Assembly: GCA_963726575.1 (NCBI GenBank) | Contig: CAVSCR010000003.1 | Coordinates: 868,001-932,000 of the forward strand | Direction of reading: 5' to 3' | DNA length: 64,000 nucleotides | DNA from: CAVSCR01 sp963726575 | GTDB taxonomy: Bacteria > Actinomycetota > Actinomycetes > JAHEKZ01 | Part shown: positions 51,660 through 61,643 of the stretch, in pieces | How positions within the stretch are numbered: position 1 is the first letter of the stretch | Layout of the letters: each line of letters begins with the position of its first letter | Notes under the pieces: generated by a model | What the model was told of the DNA's origin: nothing | The model's database searches: none | The model's input: the letters and a program-made list of their open reading frames with translations, nothing else | Translations under genes and position numbers: made by a program

Positions 51660-52435
51660 CCGACCTGTACGCGGGCGTCGGCACCACGGTGCAGTGCGCC
51701 GGCGTCCCGATCGCGGCGCTGACCCGCGACGCCGCCGCCGACCTGGTGATCCAGGCCGCCCTCGACCTGTCCGACCTGCGTGCGACGCGGGGCATGGACG
51801 TGCACCTGTGCAACGCCTACACGCTGGCGTTGGCCGACGACCAGGAACCGCTGCATGCGTTGCTCCGCAGCGCCAGCCTGAACCTGCCCGACGGGATGTC
51901 GGTGGTGTGGGCCAACCGGCTGCGTCACCCCGACGCTCCGCGCGAGCGCGTCTACGGACCGGACCTGTTCCTCGACGTCCTCGACCGGGGACGTCCCGAG
52001 GAGCTGCGCCACTACCTGCTGGGCTCCACACCCGAGGTGGTCGACGCGTTGCAGACGCAGCTGCACACCCGCTTCCCCGGCGTGCAGATCGTCGGCGTCG
52101 AGTCACCGCCGTTTCGTCCGCTCACCGCCGAGGAGCTCGTGGCGCAGGACGACCGGATCCGCGCCTCACGGGCGCAGGTCGTCTGGGTCGGCCTGGGCAC
52201 GCCGAAGCAGGACTGGGAGACCGCACGCCTCGCCAAGAACGTCCCTGCGCTGAGCATCGCGGTCGGCGCCGCGTTCGACTTCGTAGCCGGCGCCAAGACC
52301 CAGGCGCCGGAGTGGATGCAGCACAACGGCCTGGAGTGGGCCTACCGCTTGGCCAGCGAACCGCGCCGCCTCTGGAAGCGCTACCTGTTCGGCAACGCCC
52401 GGTTCGTGTGGGCCGCCGCGCGTCCGCGCGACTGA
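51656..52435 (+). CDS. WecB/TagA/CpsF-family glycosyltransferase
   Basis: 259 residues. GT26 features: the N-terminal GMDVHLCNAYTLALA, LNLPDGMSVVWANRL, then YLLGSTPEVVDAL, VVWVGLGTPKQDWETARL and the C-terminal APEWMQHNGLEWAYRLASEP, then RRLWKRYL. These enzymes add N-acetylmannosamine or a related sugar to a lipid-linked precursor of cell-wall or exopolysaccharide. Coupled to the UDP-xylose synthase gene by a 4-bp overlap and 28 bp upstream of a GT4 gene. Confidence 0.92.
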   Translation: MTDLYAGVGTTVQCAGVPIAALTRDAAADLVIQAALDLSDLRATRGMDVHLCNAYTLALADDQEPLHALLRSASLNLPDGMSVVWANRLRHPDAPRERVYGPDLFLDVLDRGRPEELRHYLLGSTPEVVDALQTQLHTRFPGVQIVGVESPPFRPLTAEELVAQDDRIRASRAQVVWVGLGTPKQDWETARLAKNVPALSIAVGAAFDFVAGAKTQAPEWMQHNGLEWAYRLASEPRRLWKRYLFGNARFVWAAARPRD

Positions 52436-52463
52436 GTCTGGCGTCGGGGCAGAGACTAGGGGC

Positions 52464-53684
52464 ATGACGGCCCCTCGGATCGCGCTGCTGATCGGCGCCT
52501 ACCCCCCGAGCGTGGGCGGCGCGCAGGCGCACACTCACGAGCTGGCGCGCACGTTGGCGCAGCGCGGTGTGGTGTGTCCGGAGGTCACCACGTTGTGGCG
52601 CGAGACGCGCACCGACTGGGTGGCCGCGTCGACCCAACCTGCCGCGTTGACCGAAGGTGACGACGAGGTATCGCCGGCGCCCGTCGAGGACCTCGACGGG
52701 GTGCCTGTCATGACGATCGGCCTGGAGTCGTCGTCACGCGTGGACCCGTGGTTGCGTCGCAGCTACTACCCGATGCGACGCGCTGCCGCCCGTCACTTCG
52801 CCGACGAGCTGCAGCAGCCGCTGCACGAGCCGGCCGACGGTGTCGGCGTGGTGCACGCAGTGCGCCTGGGGCGCGAGCACCTTGCGCTGCGCGGCGTCGA
52901 CGAGGCGCGGGCGCGCGACCTGCCGTTCGCCCTCACGCCCAACCATCACCCTCGCTGGTCACGCCGGACGTTCCCGGATCCCGTCTGGCGACGCCTGTAC
53001 CGCAGTGCAGACGCGGTGTTCGCGCTGACGCAGACCGAACGCACCCTGCTCGGCGAGCTCGGCGTCGAGGACGAACGCATCGTCGTCACGGGGATCGGCG
53101 CAGTGCTCGCATCCACCGGCGCACGTCCACAGGCGCTCGCCCCCGACGTCGAGCAGTTCCTGCTGTTCCTGGGCCAGCAGTACCCGTACAAGCGGCTCGA
53201 CCAGGCGGTGACCGCGTTCGACCTGATCGCGCGCGGTGACGCCGACCTGCACCTGGTGGTGGCCGGCCCGCAGCAGCCCGAGACCGAGCGCGCCGTGGGC
53301 GGCAGCAAGTTCCCCGACCGCGTGCACGTGCTCGGTGAGGTGGACGAACCGGCCAAGCGCTGGTTGCTCGACCACGCGGGCGCCCTGCTGTTCCCCTCCG
53401 AGCAGGAGTCGTTCGGCGGCGTCGTCGTCGAGGCGGCGACGGCCGGGTGTCCGGTGGTGGTGGCGCCGGTGCCGGCCGTGGCCGAGGTGGTGGACCGGCT
53501 CGGCTGGGGCGTGGTGGCCGGCACCACGGCCGGCTCGTTCGCCGAGGCCGCACGCGCCCTGCTCATCGACCCGCCGCAGACGCAGGCGCGCGAGCAGGCC
53601 ATGGCGCGAGCGACGGCGCGCTACTCCTGGCCCGCGCTCGCCGAGCTCTACGAGCACACCTACCACCGCCTCCTCTCCAGTTGA
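52464..53684 (+). CDS. Glycosyltransferase family 4 protein
   Basis: 406 residues. GT-B fold: LLIGAYPPSVGGAQAHTHEL at the N-terminus (acceptor site), and the nucleotide-sugar site FLFLGQQYPYKRLDQAV and PSEQESFGGVVVEAATAGCP (the EX7E-type glutamates) in the C-terminal half. The middle region (residues ~90-165) reads poorly (for example EPADGVGVVHAVRLGREH where an 'HxH' acceptor loop is expected), which may reflect compensating frame errors. Last gene of the plus-strand polysaccharide group; repeat A copy 8 starts 17 bases later. Confidence 0.85.
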   Translation: MTAPRIALLIGAYPPSVGGAQAHTHELARTLAQRGVVCPEVTTLWRETRTDWVAASTQPAALTEGDDEVSPAPVEDLDGVPVMTIGLESSSRVDPWLRRSYYPMRRAAARHFADELQQPLHEPADGVGVVHAVRLGREHLALRGVDEARARDLPFALTPNHHPRWSRRTFPDPVWRRLYRSADAVFALTQTERTLLGELGVEDERIVVTGIGAVLASTGARPQALAPDVEQFLLFLGQQYPYKRLDQAVTAFDLIARGDADLHLVVAGPQQPETERAVGGSKFPDRVHVLGEVDEPAKRWLLDHAGALLFPSEQESFGGVVVEAATAGCPVVVAPVPAVAEVVDRLGWGVVAGTTAGSFAEAARALLIDPPQTQAREQAMARATARYSWPALAELYEHTYHRLLSS

Positions 53685-53701
53685 CGCACCCCTAACACCA
53701 A

Positions 53702-53763
53702 GTTGATCTTGGACTTCATGGGTAAGTTGATCTTGAAAACCCAGCATCTTCTCCTAGATCAAC
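53702..53763 (+). repeat. Dispersed repeat A, copy 8
   Basis: Full copy, sense orientation, 17 bases after the GT4 stop. Reads GTTGATCTTGGACTTCATG, a middle AAGTTGATCTTG and CTAGATCAAC at the end. Confidence 0.92.
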
Positions 53764-53908
53764 AACTTTGGCGGCGCAGGCGTCAGGCGTCGGTGTCGGG
53801 ACCTATGGCGGTCGACAAGCGATCACGACGGGCGTAGAAACACGAACAGCCGGACTTCGTGGGGGGGTCCCAGGCGTCTGTAGCTCCGGCGTGAGCGGGT
53901 ACGTCTCC

Positions 53909-55786
53909 ATGTGCGACCACGACGCCATCTCGGACTTCTCACCGCCCATCTCGGACCCAGCCGCCGACCCAGCGCTCGCCACGCCCGTCGGGCAGCCGTT
54001 CCACCCGAGCCGACGCCTCGTGCTCGGCGCCCTGGCCGGGCTGGCCGTGTCGCCGTTCGTGAGAACCGGACGCGCCGCGGCAGCGACGTCGGGCGCCACG
54101 TTCACCGGCCTGGACCCCGTGATCTCGGCGATGCACGTGCACGCGTCGTGGAGTGAGGGCAACGGCAGCTGGGAGGCGCAGTACGCGCAGGCCGCAGCGC
54201 TCGGCGTCGACCTCCTCTACCTGACCGACCACGACTTCCGCGCCCGCGCCTACAACTACATGACGTCGCTCAGCGGCGTCACCATGGTGACCAGCCGGGT
54301 CGGGACGTTCGCGCAGTCGGCCGCAACCAACACCACCGGCACGATTCGGCTGCTTGCCGAGAGCAACAAGGGCACGCCGGCCACGATCATCAGCACGGTT
54401 CAGGACAAGCCGGACGCGAACAACCGGATGCGCACCTCGATCGCGGGCCAGAAGCTGGTCATCACCTTCCCCTCGTGCCGGCTCGACCTGGGCGCGACGC
54501 TCGAGGTGCGCGTGCAGATGTCGATCCACCCCGCGTACGGCAAGCGCCCCGCCGGTCAGTTCGAGCTGCGCTACCAGTTCGGTGCGTCCGCCTCCACCAG
54601 GTACGTCGACGCCAGCGGCTTGGTCGGCTACGTCAAGTTCCCGAAGCCGACCGCCGGCGCCACGTTCACGGTCGACCTCACCGCCGACTGCCAGGCGCTG
54701 TGGCCGGACATGCTCGCAGTGGACAACGCGATCCGGAACTTGTCGCTGGCCGCCACCAGTCCGCAGTCCGCCAAGGTGGCCGACGTCCGGCTGACCGTGA
54801 AGTTCCAGCGCTCGCAGAACAGCGAGGCGTCACTCATCGCGTTGCAGCAGTCGGTGATGAAAACCTACGGTCCGCGCTACCCGTCGATGCACGTGTGGCC
54901 GTCGGTGGAGATCAGCCGGCTCGACCCGCACGTGATCCCGTACGGCGTCCCGCAGTTCTGGCCCGACCAAGCGCCGATCACGCCCGCCACGGTTGGCACG
55001 TGGTACCCGCAGATGGTGGCCAACGTGCATGCGCAGGGCGGCATCGTGTCGTGGAACCACCCGTTCGGCGCGACGGGAGGACCACTGCTGCCGCAGGCCC
55101 AGCAGGACGCGAACCGTCGCAGCATCTTCGCGTCGATGAAGGCCAACGGTCGCTACGGCACCGACACGCTCGAGGTCGGCTACCCGGTGCGCGGCGGCGT
55201 CAACCTGCTGAGCCATGTCGCGTTGTGGGACACGTTCTCGCGTTGGGGCGTGTTCATCACCGGCACCGGGGTGAACGACGACCACGGCGGCCAGCACTGG
55301 CCCACACTCGGCAACGGCTTCATGACCGGCATCTGGGCCGACTCGGTGCAGCAACCCGACGTCGTGTTCGCGCTCCTGGCCGGACGCGCGTACACCTACC
55401 ACGCCGGCAAGTGGCCCAACGCTGTGCTCGACATGGTGGCCGACAACTCCATCCCGATGGGCCGGGTGGTCGTCGCCTCCAAGAAGAGCCGGACGCTGAC
55501 GATCCAGGCCGGGCAGCTGCCTGCGAACACAAGCGTCGACGTGGTCGTCGGTCCCGTGGACTACACCGGGAACGATCCCGGGACCCGGACCGCCGCGTCG
55601 ATCCCGGCCGCGACGTTCGGGGCGAGCGGACTGACGTCGGTGACCATCGACACCGACAAGTCGTGCTTCGCGCGCGTGCAGGTGCGCAACTCCGGCGGCT
55701 ACGTGATCGGCGTCGGCAACCCGATCTGGTTCCTCACCGCGCCACCTCCGGGCGGGATCCCCGCGGCCCGGCTCGGCCTCACCTGA
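53909..55786 (+). CDS. Exported PHP-type metallo-phosphoesterase-like protein
   Basis: About 625 residues from the ATG opening MCDHDAISDF (an upstream GTG is possible). A Tat-type signal is seen: PSRRLVLGALAGLAVSPF. A PHP-like metal site follows (AMHVHASWSEGN with HxH; ADLLYLTDHDF-type strand here reading GVDLLYLTDHD), plus WNHPFGA further on. A beta-rich insertion lies between. Enzymes of this fold cleave phosphate esters on polymers or nucleic acids. It is placed between glycosyltransferase and PhoD-like genes and flanked by repeat A copies 8 and 9. Confidence 0.78.
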   Translation: MCDHDAISDFSPPISDPAADPALATPVGQPFHPSRRLVLGALAGLAVSPFVRTGRAAAATSGATFTGLDPVISAMHVHASWSEGNGSWEAQYAQAAALGVDLLYLTDHDFRARAYNYMTSLSGVTMVTSRVGTFAQSAATNTTGTIRLLAESNKGTPATIISTVQDKPDANNRMRTSIAGQKLVITFPSCRLDLGATLEVRVQMSIHPAYGKRPAGQFELRYQFGASASTRYVDASGLVGYVKFPKPTAGATFTVDLTADCQALWPDMLAVDNAIRNLSLAATSPQSAKVADVRLTVKFQRSQNSEASLIALQQSVMKTYGPRYPSMHVWPSVEISRLDPHVIPYGVPQFWPDQAPITPATVGTWYPQMVANVHAQGGIVSWNHPFGATGGPLLPQAQQDANRRSIFASMKANGRYGTDTLEVGYPVRGGVNLLSHVALWDTFSRWGVFITGTGVNDDHGGQHWPTLGNGFMTGIWADSVQQPDVVFALLAGRAYTYHAGKWPNAVLDMVADNSIPMGRVVVASKKSRTLTIQAGQLPANTSVDVVVGPVDYTGNDPGTRTAASIPAATFGASGLTSVTIDTDKSCFARVQVRNSGGYVIGVGNPIWFLTAPPPGGIPAARLGLT

Positions 55787-55799
55787 CCGCAAGACATCT

Positions 55800-55862
55800 G
55801 TTGATCTTGGACTTCATGTGCAAGTTGATCTTGGAAAGACCAGCATCTTCTCATTGATCAAC
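55800..55862 (+). repeat. Dispersed repeat A, copy 9
   Basis: 63 bp (one extra base in the GGAAAGACC segment), sense orientation, 13 bases after the stop of the PHP-type gene. Its end reads ATTGATCAAC rather than CTAGATCAAC. Confidence 0.9.
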
Positions 55863-55956
55863 AACTCAAGGGCCGCTGCGGCTAGGGTCGGGGCGACCTG
55901 AGTGGGCGGCCGGCGCGCCAGGGGCGCCGGGGAGGCGCGATGAATGCCACCGCGAG

Positions 55957-58347
55957 ATGCGAAGGCTCTCACCGATGCCTGCGGGCGGCGGCATGAGGCG
56001 ACGCACCTTCCTGCAAGGGGTCTCCTCATTGGTCGCCACCGGGCTGGTGGCCCGGCGGGGCATCGGTGCCGACGGGCGATCCGGGACGCCAGTGGCCGCG
56101 ATATCCGTCGACGACCCACCGCTCGGGCTGGTGCGAACGTGGCTCGGTCCCCAACTCTGGGCCAATCGACTGCAGGACTTCCGGGTCAGCAACGGCCGGT
56201 ACGAGTGCGTCTCGACCGGCAAGCTGCGCAGCGTCAGTGTGCTGACGACGTCGTTGTTGCCAGGGGCCGGGTCGGCCACGTTGTCGATGACCACGGGAAC
56301 CCTCGCGACCGGTACGGGTTTCTCCGGCTTCCTGATCGGAGTCGGCGCGGGCCAGCTGGACTACCGCGCGGCCGCGCTGGCGCAGGCGGCCTCCGGTACG
56401 GCCGGCGGACTGTTGTGCACCTACGAAAGCGACGGACGGTGCCGGATCCGCAACCACGCACTGGAGACCAACCAACTCACCTATCCGGTCCTGGCCACGG
56501 CCACGATCGGCCCGGCTCCGGCCCGGGTTCTCTCCGAGCGCGCCAACCTCACCGTCGACATCGTCGCGTCGGCAACGGGCAACGACGTGTTCGACATCAC
56601 GGTCACCGCCACACGTGCGTCAGACGGATTGCTGCTCTCTCGGGTCTCGCTCGCCGCAGTGTCCGGAGCGAGCGTCACCGGTGGCGTGCTGGTCGTGTCG
56701 TCTCCTGTCGGTGGCACGAAGGCACGGTCGTGGTTCAGCAACGTGTCCGTCAGCGGATCGAAGGTCGGCTCTTTCCCCGAGCGTGCCATCGGCCCGATTC
56801 TCGGAGTTCTCTTCTCGGTCAACGCCACTGTGCTGAAGCTGACCGCCCAGCTGTTCCCGATCGGAGCCACTGAGCCGCAGGACGTCACCCTCAGGTTCCG
56901 CACCCCCGGCGCCACGCAGTGGGTGGTTGCACAGACAGCGCTCGTCGGCGATGGGTACTGCGCCCTCTTGCGCGACGATGCGTGGGACGGCTCGCAGGCC
57001 TGGGAATTCGAAGTCGTCTACGGCCTCGGCTCGGCCGGCGAGGCGGCGTACTCGGGAACTATTCCCATGACGCCCGATGCGGCTGCCGGTTTGACCCTGG
57101 GCGTGGTGAACTGCACGATCCACAGCTACCGGCCGTTGGATGCGGCGAGCACGTACCAACCGAACCTGGCCGGGGAAACCCCCCAAGGGCTGTACACCTC
57201 GCGCAACTTGTACTTCCCCTACGCCGAGCTGACCGCGAACCTGGCTCAGCACCGTCCTGACGTACTCGCCGCGATCGGGGACCAGTTCTACGAGAGCCGT
57301 CCCACCGCGCAGGACAAGTCGCTGACACCGACGTTGGACTTCCTGTATCGCTACTACCTGTGGCTGTGGTCGTTCGGCCAGCTGACCGCCAACGTCCCGT
57401 GCATCATGCTCACCGACGACCACGACATGTTCCAGGGCAACCTGTGGGGGCACGAAGGTGCCGCCTCGCCGGGCAGCGACCGGGACGGCGGCTATCTCAA
57501 GTCGGCCTCGTGGGTGAACCTCGTCCAGCGGGTTCAGATGTCTCACAACCCCGACGCGTACGACCCCACACCCGTCAAGCAGGGGATCACCGTTCACTAC
57601 GCAGCGTTCACCTATGGCGGTGTCAGCTTCGCGCTGCTCGAGGACCGGAAGTTCAAGTACGGCCCCACCGGCATCGATGCGTCCGGGCAGCCGGTACCGA
57701 TCTCCGCCCTGCCGATGCTGGGGGATCGACAGGAGCAGTTTCTTGCCCAGTGGCCGAACCTGCACCCGGGGCAGCCGCGGATCGTCCTGTCCGAGACCAC
57801 CTACGCGACGGTCAAGACGACGCCGAAGGGAGGTCGACAGTCCGACCCGGACAACAACGCGTACTTCGACGCTCGGCTGCGGACGTTGAGCCTGGTCAAG
57901 GCGGCGGGGGCGGTGATGGTGGCCGGCGACCAGCACCTGGGCAACGTCGTGCGGCATGGTCTGACCACGTTCACCGATGGTCCGGTGCAGTTCACGGTGC
58001 CAGCCGCCGGCACTGCTTGGCAGCGGTGGTTCGAACCGCCAACCCTGCCGCACGCGGAGGGGACGCCGCACACCGGTGACTTCACCGACGGCTACGGCAA
58101 CAAGTTCCACGTCCTTGCATCGGTCAACCCTGTGATCACCCAGGCGCAGTACGTCGCTGCGTACGGGACGTCGTCGCACAACTTCGGAGATCGCGATCTG
58201 AAGAACGAGGGGTACGGCATCGTCCGCGTCGAGCCCGCGAGCCAGCGGTTCGTGCTCGAGTGCTGGCGTTGGGACACCGACCCGACGTCTCCTGACGCGG
58301 CTCAGTTCCCTGGGTGGCCGCAGGTCGTGCCGTTCTCGACCGTCTAG
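55957..58347 (+). CDS. Exported PhoD-like alkaline phosphatase/phosphodiesterase
   Basis: Up to 796 residues; starts at 55957, 55975 or 55993 are all in frame. The last gives the Tat signal MRRRTFLQGVSSLVATGLVA. A beta-sandwich region of ~330 residues precedes the PhoD-type catalytic part: AAIGDQFYES, MLTDDHDMFQGN and MVAGDQHLGNVV supply metal-binding Asp, His and Asn. PhoD enzymes use Ca/Fe and release phosphate from teichoic-type polymers or phosphodiesters, often under RegX3/PhoP control. It lies with another exported phosphoesterase. Confidence 0.88.
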   Translation: MRRLSPMPAGGGMRRRTFLQGVSSLVATGLVARRGIGADGRSGTPVAAISVDDPPLGLVRTWLGPQLWANRLQDFRVSNGRYECVSTGKLRSVSVLTTSLLPGAGSATLSMTTGTLATGTGFSGFLIGVGAGQLDYRAAALAQAASGTAGGLLCTYESDGRCRIRNHALETNQLTYPVLATATIGPAPARVLSERANLTVDIVASATGNDVFDITVTATRASDGLLLSRVSLAAVSGASVTGGVLVVSSPVGGTKARSWFSNVSVSGSKVGSFPERAIGPILGVLFSVNATVLKLTAQLFPIGATEPQDVTLRFRTPGATQWVVAQTALVGDGYCALLRDDAWDGSQAWEFEVVYGLGSAGEAAYSGTIPMTPDAAAGLTLGVVNCTIHSYRPLDAASTYQPNLAGETPQGLYTSRNLYFPYAELTANLAQHRPDVLAAIGDQFYESRPTAQDKSLTPTLDFLYRYYLWLWSFGQLTANVPCIMLTDDHDMFQGNLWGHEGAASPGSDRDGGYLKSASWVNLVQRVQMSHNPDAYDPTPVKQGITVHYAAFTYGGVSFALLEDRKFKYGPTGIDASGQPVPISALPMLGDRQEQFLAQWPNLHPGQPRIVLSETTYATVKTTPKGGRQSDPDNNAYFDARLRTLSLVKAAGAVMVAGDQHLGNVVRHGLTTFTDGPVQFTVPAAGTAWQRWFEPPTLPHAEGTPHTGDFTDGYGNKFHVLASVNPVITQAQYVAAYGTSSHNFGDRDLKNEGYGIVRVEPASQRFVLECWRWDTDPTSPDAAQFPGWPQVVPFSTV

Positions 58348-58414
58348 CCCGCCGGCCTCGGCTCCACCGACTCGTCCTGCCGTAGCGTTCCCCCGTGGCC
58401 GACTGCGGGGATGC

Positions 58415-59795
58415 ATGACCAACGGCTCGGCCCCAGCCGCTGGCCACCGTCATGGGATCGGTCTGCGCGAGGCCACGCGCGTCTGGGCGCACATCGGGCT
58501 GAACACGTTCGGCGGCCCGGCCGGACAGATCGCCGTCATGCACCGCGAGCTGGTGGAGCGACGCCGCTGGGTCAGCGAACGCCGGTTCCTGCACGCCCTG
58601 AACTACTGCATGATCCTGCCCGGTCCCGAGGCGCAGCAGCTCGCCACGTACATCGGCTGGCTCATGCACGGTCCGGCCGGTGGCGTGATCGCGGGCGTGC
58701 TGTTCGTACTGCCGGGTTTCCTGGCGATGTTGGTGCTCGCCGCGACGTACGTGCTCTACGGCAGCATCACCTGGGTCTCCGGGCTGCTGTTCGGCCTGCA
58801 GGCCGCGGTCGTCGCCATCGTCGCCGAGGCGGTGCAGCGCATCGGCCGACGCACCCTGCGCACCCACGCGCTCCAGGCAGTGGCGATCGCGTCGTTCGTC
58901 GCGATCTTCTTCCTGCAAGTGCCCTTCCCGCTCATCGTGATCGCAGCCGGGCTGGCTCGGCTGGCTCATCGGACGTTCCCGCCCGCAGTGGCTCCCGATC
59001 GGCGCCGAGCACGACGACGAGTCAGCCGACGCGCCGCGCGCGCTGTTGTCCGACGACGAACGCGTCGACCCGAGCGCCACACGTCGCGCGCTGGCGGCGG
59101 CGTCGATCTGCGCCATCTTGTGGCTCGTTCCCGTGGCGTTCCTCGTGGTGACGCTCGGCTCGGACAACGTGTTCGCGCAGGAGAGCATCTTGTTCTCCAA
59201 GAGCGCGGTGGTGACGTTCGGCGGCGCGTACGCGGTGCTGGGCTACGTCGCGCAGCAAGCCGTCGGCCGATACGCCTGGATCAGCCCGCAGGACATGATC
59301 GTCGGCCTCGGACTCGCCGAGACCACACCGGGGCCGCTCATCATGGTGGTGCAGTTCGTCGGCTTCCTCGCCGCCTACAACAACCCCGGCTCGCTGCCGC
59401 CGCTGCTGGCCGGCACGCTCGGCGCAATCCTGACGGTGTGGGTCACGTTCCTGCCGTGCTTCCTCTTCATCTTCGCCGGCGCACCGTACGTCGAGCGCCT
59501 GCGCGGCAACCACACGATCAGCCACGCCCTCACCGCGATCTCGGCAGCCGTCGCCGGCGTCGTACTGAACCTCGCGGTGTGGTTCGCGCTGCACACGGCG
59601 TTCGGCACCGTCAACGACCAGACCTACGGACGTCTGCAGGTGCCCGAGCCGGACTGGTCGACGTTGCGGCCGGCGTCCGTCGCCATCTCGATCGCGGCCG
59701 CAGTGCTCGTCTTCCGCTTCCGGCTGGGGACGCTGCGAGTGCTCGCCGTCTGCGCCGTGGCCGGCATGGTGCTCGCGGTCGCCGGCCTCACCTGA
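58415..59795 (+). pseudogene. ChrA-type chromate transporter, frameshifted
   Basis: About 460 codons. Duplicated CHR domain membrane protein: first half with GLNTFGGPAGQIAVMHRELV and CMILPGPEAQQLATYIGW; second half with LFSKSAVVTFGGAYAVLGYV and GLAETTPGPLIMVVQFVGF. Each has the FGG and PGP signatures of the CHR family. Twelve or so membrane helices in total. One frameshift near 58,985, in the hydrophilic linker between halves (before PIGAEHDDESADAP). Exports chromate or an unidentified anion. Confidence 0.87.
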
Positions 59796-59829
59796 GCGCC
59801 CGCGGCGTCCCCGTCAGCCAGTCGCCCCG

Positions 59830-60844
59830 TCAGCGGCGGCCGGCGAGCCAGCGACGCGACAGCGCCTGCGCGGCCGCCGACGGGCTGGACGCCACGGCCA
59901 GGCCGAGCATGGTCACCGCGCGGTCGCGCGGATGCAGCCGCACCACGTCAGACCCGCCGAGCGACACCGAGCCGAACGCGCGACGCGCCGCGTCGCGCAC
60001 CGGTGCCTGCGTGAACGACGCCTCGGGCGACTCCAGCGCCACCGCGCGCATCATGGTCGCCGCCACCGTGCCGATCACCGGTCCGGCCCCGCGCAGCAGA
60101 TCGCGTCGACTCGGCGCCCGCTCGCCCAGGTGCACCAGCGCCGCCTCCAGGTTCGCCAACGTCTCCAAGGGGCAACCGCGGCGCACGAAGCACGCCCGAA
60201 CGCGCGGCCTCCGGGTAGACGTACCTCGGCAGGTCGGGCGCCCACACCACCGAGCGTGCGTGGTCGAACAGCTCCAGGTAGTACGTGAGGTCCTCGGTCT
60301 CCATCACCGCGGGGAACGCGGCGTTCGCGGCGACGTCGCGGTGTACGAACTTGCCGTACACACCCCACAGCCGCAGCGTCTCGCCGTCCCACAGATCTGC
60401 CGAGCCCAACGTGCGCGCGGACTCCCCGAGGTTCGCCCGCATCCGCCCGACGATCGAACGCGGCGGCGCGGTGAGCAACAGGTCGGCGTTGCGTGCCGAC
60501 GCCCGCGCCCACCAGGCGGCCAGAGCACCAGGTTCGAGCGCATCGTCGGCGTCCACGAACGTCAGCCACTTCACGTCGGGGTCGGCCAGCGCGGCCTGCA
60601 CGGCGAGGTTGCGCGCCGGTCCCGGACCTTCCGCGCCGTCCGTGCTCACCAGCGTCAGGCGCAGGTCGCGGGACCGCGCGGCACAACGCGCCACCTTCAC
60701 CGAGTCGTCGCTGGAGCCGTCGTCGGCCACCACCCACGACAACGAGCCGAGGTTCACCCCTTGGCGGGTCAGTGCGCTCGCCAACGTCGGCAGGGTGGCC
60801 GCTCCGTCTCGCACCGGGGTGATGACGGCGACGCGTTCGCTCAT
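59830..60844 (-). pseudogene. GT2 glycosyltransferase, frameshifted
   Basis: About 338 codons. GT-A family 2: VAVITPVRDGAATLPTLASA opens it, VVADDGSSDDS and TFVDADDALEPGALAAWWAR hold the nucleotide-sugar and DxD-like metal site, and METEDLTYYLELFDHA the catalytic region. The frame changes near 60,207 between VYPEAA and VRACFVRRGCPLETLANLEA. It starts 4 bp after the stop of the upstream GT2 gene, the third gene of a minus-strand transferase cluster. Confidence 0.82.
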
Positions 60845-60848
60845 CGCG

Positions 60849-61641
60849 TCACCGACGCCGCGCCCACCGGCCCAGCAAGGTCCGGGCGCGCAGCTCAGCG
60901 GACAGCATGGCCGTCACCGTAGCGTCGGCGACGTCGTTCCCGCCCACAGGCTCGCGCGCGTTTCGTCGCATGCCACGGGCAGCCCGTACGAACGAGTCGG
61001 CGGGCAGCGTGCGAGCTGGCGCCGACCTGCTCGAAGTCGGCGACGATCTCGCCGATCACACCGGGGTCGACGATCCGGGCCGCGCGGATGCAGAAGTCCT
61101 GGTCGGCGTGCAGCCCGAAATCCGGGTCGTACCAGCCGACCTGCGCCACGAGGTCGCGGGTGAAGAAGCAGGCCTGGTGGCACAACGCGTGGTAGCCGAG
61201 CTCGAGCAGCCGACGCCGGAACGGCACGAAGCTGGCCACCTGCACCAACGCACCCTTGCCGTCGAGCACGCGCACGATGCCGTAGCCCCAGCGCCAGCGC
61301 CGCAGCGTCTGGTCGGCCGACACGGTCGCGAGCACCGATGGCGCAGCGAGCGTGTCACCGGCTCCCAGGAACATCAGCAGGTCGCCGTTGGCGCGTCGCA
61401 TGCCCGAGTTCATGGCGTCGTAGATGCCGGAGTCCTTGACGCTGGTCCAGCGCACGCGCGCATCGCCGAGCCCCGACAGCCACTCGACGCTGCCATCGCG
61501 GCTCTTGCCGTCGACCACCACCCACTCGAAGCGGTCATCGGTCTGCGCGGCCAGCGAACGCCAGGTGCGCAGCAGACCCTGGAGGTCGTTGCGCGTGGCG
61601 GTCACGATGCTGAACCGTGGCGGAACGCCGGAAGCGCCCAC
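60849..61641 (-). pseudogene. GT2 glycosyltransferase, frameshifted near the C-terminus
   Basis: About 264 codons. GT-A motifs: FSIVTATRNDLQGLLRTWRS, EWVVVDGKSRDGSVEWLSG, the metal-binding region MFLGAGDTLAAPSVL and CFFTRDLVAQVGWYDPDFGL, then HADQDF. This matches the family that decorates polysaccharide repeat units (WcaA-like). A frameshift near 61,010 changes QVGASSHAAR to the continuing DSFVRAARGMRRNA and stop at 60849. It lies between GT4 and GT2 genes with 2- and 4-bp gaps, so one operon. Confidence 0.82.
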
Positions 61642-61643
61642 CG

